NCBI RefSeq assembly: GCF_003270085.1
Contig: NZ_QFDQ01000081.1
Coordinates: 1-44,422 of the forward strand
Origin: Streptomyces triticisoli
GTDB lineage: Bacteria; Actinomycetota; Actinomycetes; Streptomycetales; Streptomycetaceae
Direction: 5' to 3'
DNA length: 44,422 bases
The notes below the pieces were generated by a model, which saw only the letters and a program-made list of their open reading frames with translations, ran no database searches and was not told where the DNA came from. This document shows positions 1 through 8,140 of this stretch, one piece after another. Numbering within the stretch: the first letter of the stretch is position 1; the number at the start of each line of letters is the position of its first letter. A program made the position numbers and the translations under genes.

Positions 1-738
1 CCAGACGTAGGGGCGGCCGAGCGCGGAGCGGGCGGCGGCGACGGCGGCGGCCGCGCGGGCGGAGGCGGCCGGGCCGTCGTCGAAGCCGGGGAGGAGGCCG
101 TCGCGGCGGGAGCGGGAGGCCCGGTCGTGGGCCTCCCGCTCCGACGGGGACAGGGAGTCCAGCAGCCGCCGTGCCTCGGCGAGTTTCCGCTCGACGGTGC
201 GTTTGTGGGTGGCGGCCGCCCTGCGGCTCCTGTCGAGTTCGGCGAGGGCGCGGGTGGCCTCGGCGCGCTCCTGGGAGATTTCACGCAGGGTCCGCCGCAG
301 GTCCTTCAGTTCGCCGGCCTGGTGGGCGCTGATCCGGTCGAGGGCGGCGGCCCGGTCGAGGTAGTCGGCCGGGTCGTGGGAGAACAGCAGGGCGAGGAAG
401 GGGTCGAAGCCGGAGCGGTACTGGGCTCCGGCGACGGCACCGAGCGACTCCCTGAGGTCGTTGACGCGCTGCTGCTGCCGGGCGATGCGGTCCTGGGAGT
501 CGCGTACCCGGTCGCGCAGGAGGCCGGCGCGCTCGCCGGCCTGGTTGTAGGCCTCGGTCGCCTTCTCGGCCTCCTGGTGGAGGCGGTCGACCTCGGCCCG
601 GGCGTCGCCGTGCGGCGCGGCGACGGCCGAGCCGGCCGGTACGGCGCCCAGGGCGGTGGTCGCGGCGGTCAGAAGACCGGCGACGGCGGAGCCCCGGTCG
701 AACCCGGAGGACGGTACAAGGCGGCGATGGGACCCCAC
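1..738 (-). CDS. NlpC/P60 family peptidoglycan endopeptidase, C-terminus cut by window edge
   Basis: The frame is open from a GTG at 738 down to base 1, giving 246 codons without a stop, so the 3' end lies outside the window. An AGGAG-type ribosome site sits about 9 bases before the GTG. The N-terminus has a basic stretch then an Ala-rich signal-like segment. A long heptad-rich coiled coil follows, including QYRSGFDPF and DYLDRAA, which mirror QYRTGGIDP and DYLEKAS of the neighbouring 953-1993 protein. The last visible residues (ALGRPYVW) are the opening of an NlpC/P60 domain, just before the expected catalytic Cys. By family knowledge such proteins are secreted D,L-endopeptidases that cleave peptide stems. 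It is a tandem paralogue of the next gene and probably a secreted wall hydrolase. Confidence 0.85.
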   Translation of the reverse strand, partial: MGSHRRLVPSSGFDRGSAVAGLLTAATTALGAVPAGSAVAAPHGDARAEVDRLHQEAEKATEAYNQAGERAGLLRDRVRDSQDRIARQQQRVNDLRESLGAVAGAQYRSGFDPFLALLFSHDPADYLDRAAALDRISAHQAGELKDLRRTLREISQERAEATRALAELDRSRRAAATHKRTVERKLAEARRLLDSLSPSEREAHDRASRSRRDGLLPGFDDGPAASARAAAAVAAARSALGRPYVW

Positions 739-840
739 GGGAAGCCGCGCTCCTTCCACTGGCGGACAGGGAAACGCGGCAGACAGTAGCCCCCCGGCAG
801 CGGAGCCGACCAACGGCCTGCGCGGCCGTGACAGGGTGAG

Positions 841-872
841 GCCCCGCCTCTGACGCAGGTCACAGGCGGGGC
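841..872 (-). terminator. Hairpin after the NlpC/P60 gene
   Basis: A 9-bp perfect stem (GCCCCGCCT 841-849 with AGGCGGGGC 864-872) encloses a 14-base loop. It lies about 80 bases past the stop codon at 953 and upstream of the next minus-strand gene. There is no clear U tract, which is usual for Streptomyces. Confidence 0.5.
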
Positions 873-952
873 GGACGACCGTCCGGCGCCAGGGCGATTC
901 CCTCGAACGGGGGGCACCGCGTCCCTGACCCGGGAAAGTGAAGGGCCGCGGG

Positions 953-1993
953 CTAGACCCGGACGCCGAACATGAACGGGCCGCCCATGGTGTTGAACGA
1001 CTCGTAGCGCACGACGGTGCCGGGGCGCGGGGCGTGCAGCACCTGGCCGTTGCCCGCGTAGAGACCCACGTGGTGCAGGTCGTTGAAGAAGAAGACCAGG
1101 TCGCCGACCTTGAGCTGGCTCATCGAGTAGATCCTGGTGCCCGCGCCGGTCTGCGACTCGGAGGTGCGCGGGAGGCTGACGCCGGCCTGGGCGTACGCCC
1201 AGGAGGTCAGGCCCGAGCAGTCGAAGGAGGAGGGGCCGGCGGCACCGTAGACGTAGGGCGAGCCGAGCTTGCTCTGGGCCGCGGCGAAGGCGGCGGCGGC
1301 GCGGCCGGAGCCGGCCGGGACGTTGACGGAGAGGACCTGGCGCTCGCTGGCGCGCGTGGCGCGGTTCTCCTTCTCGGCGAGCTGGGCCCTCTCCTGGGCC
1401 GTGAGGGAGTTGAGCAGCCGCTGCGCCTCGGCGAGCTTGGTCTGGGCTTCCTTCTTCTTGTTGCCCAGCTCGGTGCGGGTGGCGGCGAGGTCCTTCAGCT
1501 TGGCGCTGGCCTCGGCCCGCTCCTGGGCGAGTTCGCGCTGTTTGTCCTGGATCTTCTTCAGCGACTCGACCTGCTGGCCGCTCAACTGGTCGAGCGTGGA
1601 GGCCTTCTCCAGGTAGTCGTCCGGGTCGGCGGACAGGAAGAGCTGGAGCGAGGGGTCTATCCCGCCGGTGCGGTACTGGCCGGCCGCCACCGAACCGAGG
1701 TGGTCGCGCAGCTGGTTGAGCTCCTGCTGACCGCGGGCGACGTTGTCCTGGATGGTGGAGATCTCCTTCTGGAGCTTCTCCTGCTTCTCCTTGGCCCCGT
1801 TGTACTTCTCGGTGGCCTGCTCCGCCTGCTGATAGAGCTTGTCGACCTGGGACTTGACCTCGTCCTTGCTGGGCTTCGCACTCGGGGCGGCGTTCGCGGC
1901 CTGGGCGCTGACGGCTACGGCCGCCGCTGCCACGGTGGTGAGCACGCTCACACGGGCGCGGCTCGGCTGCTTGGGTCGACGGTGGGACGCCAC
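953..1993 (-). CDS. Secreted NlpC/P60 D,L-endopeptidase with coiled-coil N-domain
   Basis: This is a 346-residue peptidoglycan hydrolase. An upstream in-frame ATG exists at 2023, but the GTG at 1993 is preceded by AGAAGGAG at good distance and begins a normal signal peptide (basic head, Ala/Val core, AxA near residue 35), so I chose it. Residues about 45-215 form an extended coiled coil, as in RipA-type regulators of the catalytic domain. The NlpC/P60 domain fills the last 115 residues with FDCSG (Cys259), HHVG (His308) and a downstream His at about 320, the expected Cys/His/His set. By family knowledge it cuts between D-Glu and the diamino acid in stem peptides. The truncated paralogue lies immediately downstream on the same strand, separated by a hairpin. 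Confidence 0.92.
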   Translation of the reverse strand: MASHRRPKQPSRARVSVLTTVAAAAVAVSAQAANAAPSAKPSKDEVKSQVDKLYQQAEQATEKYNGAKEKQEKLQKEISTIQDNVARGQQELNQLRDHLGSVAAGQYRTGGIDPSLQLFLSADPDDYLEKASTLDQLSGQQVESLKKIQDKQRELAQERAEASAKLKDLAATRTELGNKKKEAQTKLAEAQRLLNSLTAQERAQLAEKENRATRASERQVLSVNVPAGSGRAAAAFAAAQSKLGSPYVYGAAGPSSFDCSGLTSWAYAQAGVSLPRTSESQTGAGTRIYSMSQLKVGDLVFFFNDLHHVGLYAGNGQVLHAPRPGTVVRYESFNTMGGPFMFGVRV

Positions 1994-2230
1994 GAAAGCG
2001 AGCTCCTTCTTCTGAGTGATCACCCGCTCGGAGGTTCGACGCCTGACCCTAGTGACCTCATCGTGACGAATTCAAATCCTCCGCCGAAAAATCCCGGCAC
2101 GCAATGCTTTTTTTGCCTTCAACTCACCAGAAGTGAAGTCAGATTGACGCTGAGTCGCGTGACAGTCCCAGTAATTCCCGCCTTGAACCCGTACGCTGCC
2201 GTTGAAGCGCATATTGCTTTATGCCCGTTT
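1994..2230 (-). promoter_or_regulatory. AT-rich leader/promoter region of the NlpC/P60 gene
   Basis: This 237-base gap is much less G+C rich than its surroundings. It includes a run of seven T at about 2108 and an imperfect inverted repeat (CTTCA ... TGAAG near 2118-2139). It must carry the promoter and leader of the hydrolase gene. I looked for a ydaO-type c-di-AMP riboswitch, known before some Streptomyces wall hydrolases, and did not find its conserved core. Confidence 0.35.
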
Positions 2231-3580
2231 TCAGCCGCGCGACAGACGCTTGAGGAGAACCGCCGACGCGACCGGCCGCGCACCCGCTTTCGCGACCCCG
2301 TCGGCCACCTCGCGGTCGGTGGAGGCGACGACGACCGGCCGGCCGGGCGGCTCGGCCCGCACCAGCTGACGGATCAACTCGTCCGCGGTGACGCCCGGTT
2401 TGGAGAACAGCACCCGCACCCCGCGCGGCGGCGCGAGCAGCACCGGCGCGGCCAGCTCGGCCCCGTCGAAGACACAGGTGACCTCCGCGCCGGTCTGCGC
2501 GGCGAGCTGCGAGAGCTGGCCGAGGAGCCTGAGCCGCTGCTTCTCCAGCGGCATCTGGGGATAGCCGGTCTTGGTGACGTTGTAGCCGTCGACGACCAGA
2601 TGCGCCTGCGGCAGCGCGAGCAACTGGTCGAGGATCGCCGGGTCGTGCTCGGACAGCGCACGGGCGGCGATGTCCTTGGAGGTCATCCGGCCCGGCTCCA
2701 CCGCGTCCACGGTCTCGGCCGGCCGCACCGACACCGGCGGCAGCGCCAGCTCCCGGCGCAGCCCCTGCGCCGCGTCGAGCACGGTGTCCAGCAGCAGCCG
2801 TATCCGCATGTCCTCGACGCTGCGCCCCTCGCGGGCCGCCCTGCGGGTGGCCTCCAGCGCGGCCTCCGCCTCGCCCAGGCGCGCTTTGAGCCGCCGGGTC
2901 TCGCTCTCGGCGGCCGACACCTGCGCCTGACCCTCGGCGCGCACGGCCTCCAGCTCGGCGCGCACTTTGCGCAGCGCGGCCTCACCCCGCTTGACGTCGC
3001 TGAGCGCGGCCCGCAGCTTGCGGTGCAGCGACTCGGTCTCCTTCCGGACGGTGTCCAGCTCGGCGCGCAGCCGCTCGGTGTCGGCCCGGGTCTGCTCACG
3101 GGCCGCCGCCAGCTCGGCGCGCAGCCGCTCCAGCTCGGCCCGGCTCTCCTCGTCGGCGCGCTCGGCGTCCGCCCGCTGGGCCTCCTCGCCGGCCGCGGTC
3201 ACCAGCTTCACCCAGCCCGCCGGCCGCAGTACATAGGCCGCGGCCGCCACGTCGAGCGGGTCCGCGGCCGGGGGCGGCGAGCCGGAGTCCAGGGCGCCGG
3301 ACAGCTCCGGCTGGCCTTCTCTGAACTTCTCCCCGATGCGCTGGCGGAACACCGGATCGGTCTCCAGCGCCGCCGCCATCGCGTTGCCCGCGAACTTCGC
3401 CCGGCGGCTGGGGGTGAACCGGGCGTACTGCCGCAGCTGCGCCGGCAGCTCGCCGGTCCTCAGCCCGCCGAAGGCGTCGGAGACGATCTGGACGACCCGG
3501 CGGCGCACCCCGTCGGGCAGCGGACGGTCGAGCACCTCGGCGGCGCCGTCGCCCGGCCCCCCGCCTTGTGACTCCACCAT
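2231..3580 (-). CDS. NYN-domain (YacP/Rae1-like) protein with central coiled coil
   Basis: This 449-residue protein has three parts. The N-terminal 125 residues resemble an actinobacterial RNA-associated domain (Arg-rich helices, RRAKFAGNA). A charged coiled coil of repeated Glu/Arg/Ala heptads spans about residues 133-252. A C-terminal YacP-type NYN fold covers about 325-445. The NYN signatures are VDGYNV near residue 329, FDGAE, a TADE segment and ASTDREV near 418; their acidic residues would bind the metal. In this family Rae1/YacP is a ribosome-associated endoribonuclease, so RNA cleavage is the best guess, but the substrate is unknown. It starts 61 bases after the stop of the zinc-ribbon gene and is probably co-transcribed with it. 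Confidence 0.85.
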   Translation of the reverse strand: MVESQGGGPGDGAAEVLDRPLPDGVRRRVVQIVSDAFGGLRTGELPAQLRQYARFTPSRRAKFAGNAMAAALETDPVFRQRIGEKFREGQPELSGALDSGSPPPAADPLDVAAAAYVLRPAGWVKLVTAAGEEAQRADAERADEESRAELERLRAELAAAREQTRADTERLRAELDTVRKETESLHRKLRAALSDVKRGEAALRKVRAELEAVRAEGQAQVSAAESETRRLKARLGEAEAALEATRRAAREGRSVEDMRIRLLLDTVLDAAQGLRRELALPPVSVRPAETVDAVEPGRMTSKDIAARALSEHDPAILDQLLALPQAHLVVDGYNVTKTGYPQMPLEKQRLRLLGQLSQLAAQTGAEVTCVFDGAELAAPVLLAPPRGVRVLFSKPGVTADELIRQLVRAEPPGRPVVVASTDREVADGVAKAGARPVASAVLLKRLSRG

Positions 3581-3641
3581 CCGTCAACCCCAATGCTTGC
3601 GGGACCCCCGTGGGGGACCGTCCGTACGAGGCCCGCTCCGC

Positions 3642-3881
3642 TCAGGAGCCGGCGCCCGGCCTGTCCACGAGTTCCACCTGGTCCACGGCGTTGCACCAGC
3701 GGCAGCGCACCGACTCGACCGTCTCACTGACCACCTCGCGCTCCTCGACCCTGGGCTCTCCGGCCAGATCGAGGTGGACGTACTCGACGACCTTCGACGA
3801 GCGCGTCACGTCGAAGCGGGTGAGGTTGCCGCAGAGGGTGCAGCGCCACCGCGTGGTGGCGGTCGGCAGGGGAACCGTCAT
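3642..3881 (-). CDS. Small zinc-ribbon protein
   Basis: This is a 79-residue protein with two CxxC knuckles, CTLC near residue 14 and CRWC near residue 60, spaced as in a zinc ribbon. The region between is beta-rich and acidic. No catalytic motif is visible. It heads the minus-strand unit that continues into the NYN nuclease gene and lies divergent from the rhomboid gene, so 3882-4039 must hold both promoters. The pairing with an RNA-binding/nuclease protein suggests a nucleic-acid-linked role, which is inference only. Confidence 0.75.
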   Translation of the reverse strand: MTVPLPTATTRWRCTLCGNLTRFDVTRSSKVVEYVHLDLAGEPRVEEREVVSETVESVRCRWCNAVDQVELVDRPGAGS

Positions 3882-4039
3882 CGTGACTGTTCGCTTTCCT
3901 TCTAGTTTCCGTGACGCGCCGGCTTCCCCGGAACGTGTGGCACGTAACCCTACGGCCTGGCGGCGACTCGTCGCTGGGTGTGTCCATGACGGCGAGGCGG
4001 TCCATGAGGTTGCGTCCGGTTACGCCATGCTCTGTGCAC

Positions 4040-4810
4040 ATGACCGGCAACAGGAACACGGTGGCCGTCCGGGCGGTCCGGCTGCTGAGGGCAGTCAGGG
4101 CGGTCGGGGCCGTACGGACCGCGCGGGCGCCGGTGACGTGCGCCCTGATCGTCCTGTGCTGCCTGGTCTTCGTGACCGGCCCGGCGGCGGGCCTGAACCC
4201 CGGCTACGGCACCGGCGACGCGCTGCTGCTCGCCCAGCGGGCGTACTTCCGGCACTGGGGCGTGATCCCCGCCGAGCTGTTCACCGGCGTCCCCCGGGCC
4301 GCTCTCACCCCGGCGACGGCCCTGTTCGTGCACGGCAGCTGGGTGCATCTGCTCGGCAACATGCTCTTCCTCTACGTCTTCGGGGCGATGACCGAGGAGC
4401 GCATGGGCCACGTCCGGTTCACGCTGTTCTACGTCGGCTGCGGCTACCTCGCCCTGGTGGGCTACGCGGCCGCCAACACCGCCTCCGGGCAGTCCCTGGT
4501 GGGGGCCTCGGGGGCGATCTCTGCGGTCCTCGGCGCGTTTCTCTACCTGTTCCCCCGGGCCAGGGTGACCAGTCTCCTCCCGTTCCTGTTCTTCCTGCCG
4601 CTGCGGTTTCCCGCGTGGGTCGTGCTGCCGTTCTGGGCGGCCCTGCAGTGGCTGGCCGCCGGGCGCGCGGCGCAGGGGCCGGGCGTGGCCTACCTGGCCC
4701 ATGTGGTGGGCTTCGTCCTCGGTTTCGTCTGCGCATGGGCCGGATTCGGCCGGGAGACTAGAGTGAAGGCCGCCCCTGCTCCGGCCCCCGAGGGAGAGAA
4801 ACAGCCGTGA
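4040..4810 (+). CDS. Rhomboid family intramembrane serine protease
   Basis: This is a polytopic membrane protease. The visible rhomboid signatures are HGSWVHLLGNM in the second membrane helix, GASGAIS carrying the nucleophile (Ser157 from this start), and AHVVGFVLG with the catalytic His221, forming the Ser/His dyad. About six hydrophobic segments are present. The reading frame extends back to 3911, but that part has poor protein character. The ATG at 4040 or the GTG at 4061 (after CAGGAA) both precede the first membrane segment, and neither has a strong ribosome site, so the start is uncertain. The stop overlaps the next start (GTGA), so the two genes are translationally coupled. Confidence 0.85.
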   Translation: MTGNRNTVAVRAVRLLRAVRAVGAVRTARAPVTCALIVLCCLVFVTGPAAGLNPGYGTGDALLLAQRAYFRHWGVIPAELFTGVPRAALTPATALFVHGSWVHLLGNMLFLYVFGAMTEERMGHVRFTLFYVGCGYLALVGYAAANTASGQSLVGASGAISAVLGAFLYLFPRARVTSLLPFLFFLPLRFPAWVVLPFWAALQWLAAGRAAQGPGVAYLAHVVGFVLGFVCAWAGFGRETRVKAAPAPAPEGEKQP

Positions 4811-5088
4811 TCACCGCGATCGTCCTCATCAAGACCAGCGTGGACCGGATCCCCGAGATCGCCGAGCGGATCGCTTCGCTGGACAGCGTGAGCGAGGTGT
4901 TCTCCGTGACCGGGACGTACGACCTGATCGCCATGGTGCGGGTGCGGCAGCACGAGGATCTGGCGGAGGTCATTCCGGGGCGGATCAGCAAGATCCCCGG
5001 GGTCGAGGCCACGGACACGCATGTTGCTTTCCGCACGTATTCGCAGCATGACCTCGAGGCCGCGTTCGCCATCGGGCTGGACTCGTGA
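4807..5088 (+). CDS. Stand-alone Lrp/AsnC ligand-binding (RAM) domain protein
   Basis: This 93-residue protein corresponds only to the C-terminal effector/oligomerisation domain of Lrp/AsnC regulators. It has alternating beta strands and helices with the conserved VTGTYDLI loop and a Gly-Val-Glu-Ala-Thr segment near the end. No helix-turn-helix is present, so it cannot bind DNA by itself. Such single-domain proteins bind small ligands, often amino acids, and may modulate full-length partners. The GTG start overlaps the rhomboid stop by four bases and has GGGAGAGA upstream. Confidence 0.88.
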   Translation: MITAIVLIKTSVDRIPEIAERIASLDSVSEVFSVTGTYDLIAMVRVRQHEDLAEVIPGRISKIPGVEATDTHVAFRTYSQHDLEAAFAIGLDS

Positions 5089-5184
5089 GGGGCGCCGGCG
5101 CGTAAGCGTCTGCGGGGCGCGGAATGTGCGCGGGTGCGGGCTGTTCGTGGTTGCTCGCGCAGTTCCCCGCGCCCCTGCCGTCAC
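5089..5184. repeat. Streptomyces-type intergenic repeat between convergent genes
   Basis: The spacer between two convergent genes contains a block reading TGTTCGTGGTTGCTCGCGC followed by AGTTCCCCGCGCCCCT. I recognise it as a phrase that recurs between genes in many Streptomyces genomes. Similar endings occur at 13021-13075 and 17836-17872 in this window. No long perfect hairpin is visible. Confidence 0.5.
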
Positions 5185-6525
5185 TTACCCGACCGTGGGG
5201 ATGCAGCGGCCGTTTTCCGTGCGGTAGCGCCACTTCGCGCCGTTTGTGACCAGTTCCCGCACCGCCGTCACGAAGCGGTCCACGTGCTCGTCGGGGGTGC
5301 CCGCACCGAAGCTGACGCGGACGGCGGCGTCGGGACCGCCGCACTCGCCCCGGGTCCGCGGGTCCCCGTCGAGCAGGGTGTGGAGCAGGGGGTGGGCGCA
5401 GAAGAGGCCGTCGCGGACACCGATGCCGTACTCGGCGGAGAGCGCGGCGGCGAAGTGGGAGCTGTTCCAGCCCGCGACCACGAAGGAGAGCACGCCGACT
5501 CTCGGGGCGTCGTCGCCGAAGAGGGACAGGATCCTCACCTCCGGGATCCCGGCCAGCCCCTCGCGGACCTTGCGGATCAGGTGCTGCTCGCGTGCGACCA
5601 GCGTGTCGAAGCCCGCCTCGGTCAGTGCCTTGCAGGCGGAGGCGATGGCGTGGGCGCCGATGACGTTCGGGGAGCCGGCCTCGTGGCGGGCCTCGCTGTC
5701 GTGCCACTGGACGTCCACTCCCCCGTCGGTGCGCCGCGCGACCCTGCGGCTCGCGCCGCCGCCCGCCAGGTACGGCTCGGCCTCGCGCAGCCAGTCGGCG
5801 CGGCCGGCCAGCACGCCCGCGCCGAAGGGGGCGTACAGCTTGTGGCCGGAGAAGGCGACCCAGTCGACGTCGAGGTCACGGACCGAGACCGGGTGGTGCG
5901 GGACCAGCTGGGCGGCGTCCAGGACGATGCGGGCGCCGTGGGCGTGCGCGGCGGCGGCCAGTTCCCGTACGGGCCACAGCTCGCCGGTGACGTTGGAGGC
6001 GCCGGTGACGCAGACCAGGGCCGGGCCGTAGGGGTCGCGGTCGGCCAGGGCCTGCTCCAGCGTCCGCACCGCCTGCTGCGGGGTGCGCGGGGCGTCCAGG
6101 CAGGTGACCCGTGCGTGCTGCCAGGGCAGCAGTGCGGCGTGGTGCTCGGTCTCGAAGACGAAGACCTGGCAGCCGGCCGGGAGCGCGCGGGCCAGGAGGT
6201 TCAGGGAGTCGGTGGTGGACCGGGTGAAGACCACCTGGTCCCCGCTGCGGCAGTCGAGGAAGTCCGCGACCGTCCTCCGGGCGTTCTCGAACAGGTCGGT
6301 GGAGAGCTGGGAGAGGTACCCGGCGCCGCGGTGCACGCTGCCGTAGTACGGCGCGTACGCCGCCACGTCGTCCCAGACCCGCTGCAGGGCGGGCGCGCTG
6401 GCGGCGTAGTCGAGCGCGGCGTAGGTGACCTCGCCGCCGGTGACGAGGGGAACGGTGACATCTCCTCCCAGAACAGGCAGAGGAGCACAAACGGACTGGT
6501 CGACGGCGACGGTGGAGACAGACAT
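5185..6525 (-). CDS. SufS-like (group II) cysteine desulfurase/aminotransferase class V, SAM-IV riboswitch controlled
   Basis: This is a 446-residue PLP enzyme of the class V family. Visible features are the PLP lysine in SGHKLYAP (Lys229), the cofactor aspartate in VLDAAQLVPH, the phosphate-binding TRSTTDSLN, and a C-terminal FCAHPLL containing Cys376. The last aligns with the active-site Cys of SufS-type desulfurases (HCAxPL). It may therefore mobilise sulfur from cysteine or a related substrate, but a lyase role is possible. I start it at ATG 6525, which has GGGAG before it; the frame extends to 6597 without protein character. A SAM-IV riboswitch about 200 bases upstream ties it to sulfur-amino-acid or SAM homeostasis. 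Confidence 0.85.
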   Translation of the reverse strand: MSVSTVAVDQSVCAPLPVLGGDVTVPLVTGGEVTYAALDYAASAPALQRVWDDVAAYAPYYGSVHRGAGYLSQLSTDLFENARRTVADFLDCRSGDQVVFTRSTTDSLNLLARALPAGCQVFVFETEHHAALLPWQHARVTCLDAPRTPQQAVRTLEQALADRDPYGPALVCVTGASNVTGELWPVRELAAAAHAHGARIVLDAAQLVPHHPVSVRDLDVDWVAFSGHKLYAPFGAGVLAGRADWLREAEPYLAGGGASRRVARRTDGGVDVQWHDSEARHEAGSPNVIGAHAIASACKALTEAGFDTLVAREQHLIRKVREGLAGIPEVRILSLFGDDAPRVGVLSFVVAGWNSSHFAAALSAEYGIGVRDGLFCAHPLLHTLLDGDPRTRGECGGPDAAVRVSFGAGTPDEHVDRFVTAVRELVTNGAKWRYRTENGRCIPTVG

Positions 6526-6730
6526 GGGCGAACTCCCGTGAAGGCAGGCGGATTCACCACGCGAGCGGGCACGGCACGGCGCGGCACTGCACGGCACGGC
6601 TCAAGCGTGGAGAGAGGTGAAAAGGGGGTGCGGAGGCGGGGCTCTACGCCCTAGCGCATTCGCTTGCTCACGGAAGGCTCCCTCGTACGACCCCAGGACC
6701 CCTGGACTGTCCACTCGGAAGAGTGCGAGG

Positions 6731-6847
6731 GGTCCGCGCTTGCCGTGGGCCTCGCTGCCCACGGCCTGGTCCTCACCCGGGGCACCCCGCCACGGACGGA
6801 GGGTTGCCGGACAGCCGGCCGGGGCCACATGGCTGTCACTCATGACC
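6731..6847 (-). promoter_or_regulatory. SAM-IV riboswitch aptamer
   Basis: Read on the minus strand, the element runs from GGTCATGAGTG at 6847 to GCAAGCGCGGACC at 6731. The conserved core is unmistakable: CCGGCAACCCTCC, then GGCGGGGTGCCCCGGGTGA and GGACCAGG. These match the SAM-I/SAM-IV ligand pocket (GGCAACC ... GGTGC) in the actinobacterial SAM-IV arrangement as I recall it from the mycobacterial structure. The outer strands GGTC at the 5' end and the closing 3' GCGCGGACC give the usual pseudoknot topology. It lies 206 bases before the start of the desulfurase-like gene. No obvious U-rich terminator follows the aptamer, so control may act on translation or through a G/C hairpin. Confidence 0.93.
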
Positions 6848-6855
6848 TGTGGTGG

Positions 6856-6861
6856 AACGTA
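6856..6861 (-). promoter_or_regulatory. Candidate -10 box for the riboswitch transcript
   Basis: TACGTT on the minus strand fits the Streptomyces TANNNT -10 consensus. It ends eight bases before the first base of the SAM-IV aptamer, which would put the transcript start at the aptamer edge. The -35 region falls inside the trpD terminator and is not convincing. Confidence 0.5.
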
Positions 6862-6874
6862 CGTGAACTGATCG

Positions 6875-6908
6875 CGGTCCCGCAACCCGTGTCCGGATTG
6901 CGGGACCG
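6875..6908 (-). terminator. trpD terminator hairpin
   Basis: An 11-bp perfect stem (6875-6885 with 6898-6908; arm CGGTCCCGCAA) and a 12-base loop begin 17 bases past the trpD stop. It separates trpD transcription from the riboswitch-controlled gene. Confidence 0.8.
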
Positions 6909-6925
6909 TACGCCCGTTCCGGCCG

Positions 6926-7990
6926 TTACGCGTTGCTGGCCGCCACCCAGCGTTCCAGTGTGCGCTTGGCCGCCCCGGAGTCGATCGACTCCGCCGCGCG
7001 GTCCATGCCGGCCCGGAGCTGCTCGGCGAGCGTGCCCGGGCCCGGCTTCAACGCCACCAGCGCCGCCGCCGAGTTCAGCAGGACGGCGTCCCGTACGGGC
7101 CCCTTCTCCCCGTCCAGCACGCGCCGGGCGACCTCGGCGTTGTAGGAGGCGTCCGCGCCGCGCAGGGCGTCCACGGGCACCAGCTCGATGCCGACGTCAC
7201 GCGGGTCGAAGCGCTCCTCGGTGACCTTGCCGTCCCGGACGATCCACACCCGGGAGGTGGAGGTCGTGGTGAGCTCGTCCAGGCCGTCGTCGCCCCGGAA
7301 GACCAGGGAGGAGTGGCCGCGCTCGGCGAAGACCCCGGCGACGACCGGCGCCATGCGCGGGTCCGCGACCCCGACGGCCTGTGCCCGCACCCTGGCCGGG
7401 TTGGTCAGCGGGCCGAGCACGTTGAACACCGTGCGGATGGCCAGCTGGCCGCGTGCGGCACCGGCGTGGCGCAGCGCCGGGTGGAACTTGACGGCGAAGC
7501 AGAAGGTGATCCCGGCCTCCTGGGCGACCTCGGCCACCCGCCGCGGGGTCAGCTCCAGATTGACGCCGAGCTTCTCCAGCACGTCGGAGGCCCCGGACGC
7601 GGAGGACGCGGCCCGGTTGCCGTGCTTGACGACACTGGCGCCCGTGCCGGCCACGACGATCGAGGACATCGTGGAGATGTTCACCGTCTTCGCGCCGTCG
7701 CCGCCCGTGCCGACGATGTCGACGGTCTCGCCCGGCACCTCGATCACGTTCGCGTGCTCGTACATCGCGCGGACCAGACCGGTGATCTCCTCCACCGTCT
7801 CGCCCTTGGCCCGCAGGGCCACCACGAACCCGGCGATCTGCGCGTCGGTCGCCTCGCCGCGCATGATCAGGTCCATCGCCCAGGCGGTCTCGTCGGCGGT
7901 GAGGTCCCGGCCCTCCAGCAGGCCGTTCAGCAGGACGGGCCAGGAACGGCCCGCCGCGGTGTCGCCTCCAGCGGGGGTCACAGCGCTCAT
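6926..7990 (-). CDS. trpD: Anthranilate phosphoribosyltransferase
   Basis: This enzyme transfers phosphoribose from PRPP to anthranilate, the second committed step of tryptophan synthesis, in the cytosol. It has 354 residues, the usual length. Diagnostic motifs are [17 protein letters not shown] (GTGGDG at residues 94-99, PRPP binding), [19 protein letters not shown] and [10 protein letters not shown], followed by a conserved Asp/Glu metal pair near DDGLDE. The ATG at 7990 is preceded by AGGAGCGGCTG. No other trp gene is beside it; it stands alone between two hairpin terminators, so it has its own promoter in 7991-8070. Confidence 0.97.
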   Translation of the reverse strand: MSAVTPAGGDTAAGRSWPVLLNGLLEGRDLTADETAWAMDLIMRGEATDAQIAGFVVALRAKGETVEEITGLVRAMYEHANVIEVPGETVDIVGTGGDGAKTVNISTMSSIVVAGTGASVVKHGNRAASSASGASDVLEKLGVNLELTPRRVAEVAQEAGITFCFAVKFHPALRHAGAARGQLAIRTVFNVLGPLTNPARVRAQAVGVADPRMAPVVAGVFAERGHSSLVFRGDDGLDELTTTSTSRVWIVRDGKVTEERFDPRDVGIELVPVDALRGADASYNAEVARRVLDGEKGPVRDAVLLNSAAALVALKPGPGTLAEQLRAGMDRAAESIDSGAAKRTLERWVAASNA

Positions 7991-8009
7991 CAGCCGCTCC
8001 TGGGTCGGT

Positions 8010-8026
8010 GTCCCGTACTGCGGGAC
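8010..8026 (-). other. Short hairpin in the trpD leader
   Basis: GTCCCG (8010-8015) and CGGGAC (8021-8026) form a 6-bp palindrome with a 5-base centre, about 20 bases before the trpD start. It could be an operator or a leader hairpin near the ribosome site. No Trp-codon leader peptide is seen. Confidence 0.35.
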
Positions 8027-8070
8027 GTGAATCTCGAACAGGTTCCACCCTATCCAGCCCGGCGCACGGC

Positions 8071-8105
8071 GAGAGGCCCCGTCCGAAGCTCGGACGGGGC
8101 CTCTC
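8071..8105. terminator. Strong terminator after qcrB
   Basis: A 16-bp perfect stem (8071-8086 with 8090-8105; arm GAGAGGCCCCGTCCGA) with a 3-base loop lies 35 bases past the qcrB stop. It ends the ctaE-qcrCAB transcript before trpD. Confidence 0.88.
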
Positions 8106-8140
8106 GACTGTGGCGTGTGGCAACGCTCAGCGGTCGGTGA

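Noticed and set aside
1994..2230. Possible c-di-AMP (ydaO) riboswitch before the wall hydrolase
   Set aside because: The conserved ydaO core could not be found in this AT-rich leader.
938..3571. Very long plus-strand open frame opposite the NlpC/P60 and NYN genes
   Set aside because: It is the antisense shadow of two well-supported minus-strand genes; the composition is Gly/Arg/Leu-rich with no domain, typical of high-GC reverse frames.
6601..6885. Minus-strand open frame over the SAM-IV element as a leader peptide
   Set aside because: The conserved RNA core explains the sequence; the frame has no ribosome site and no protein-like pattern.
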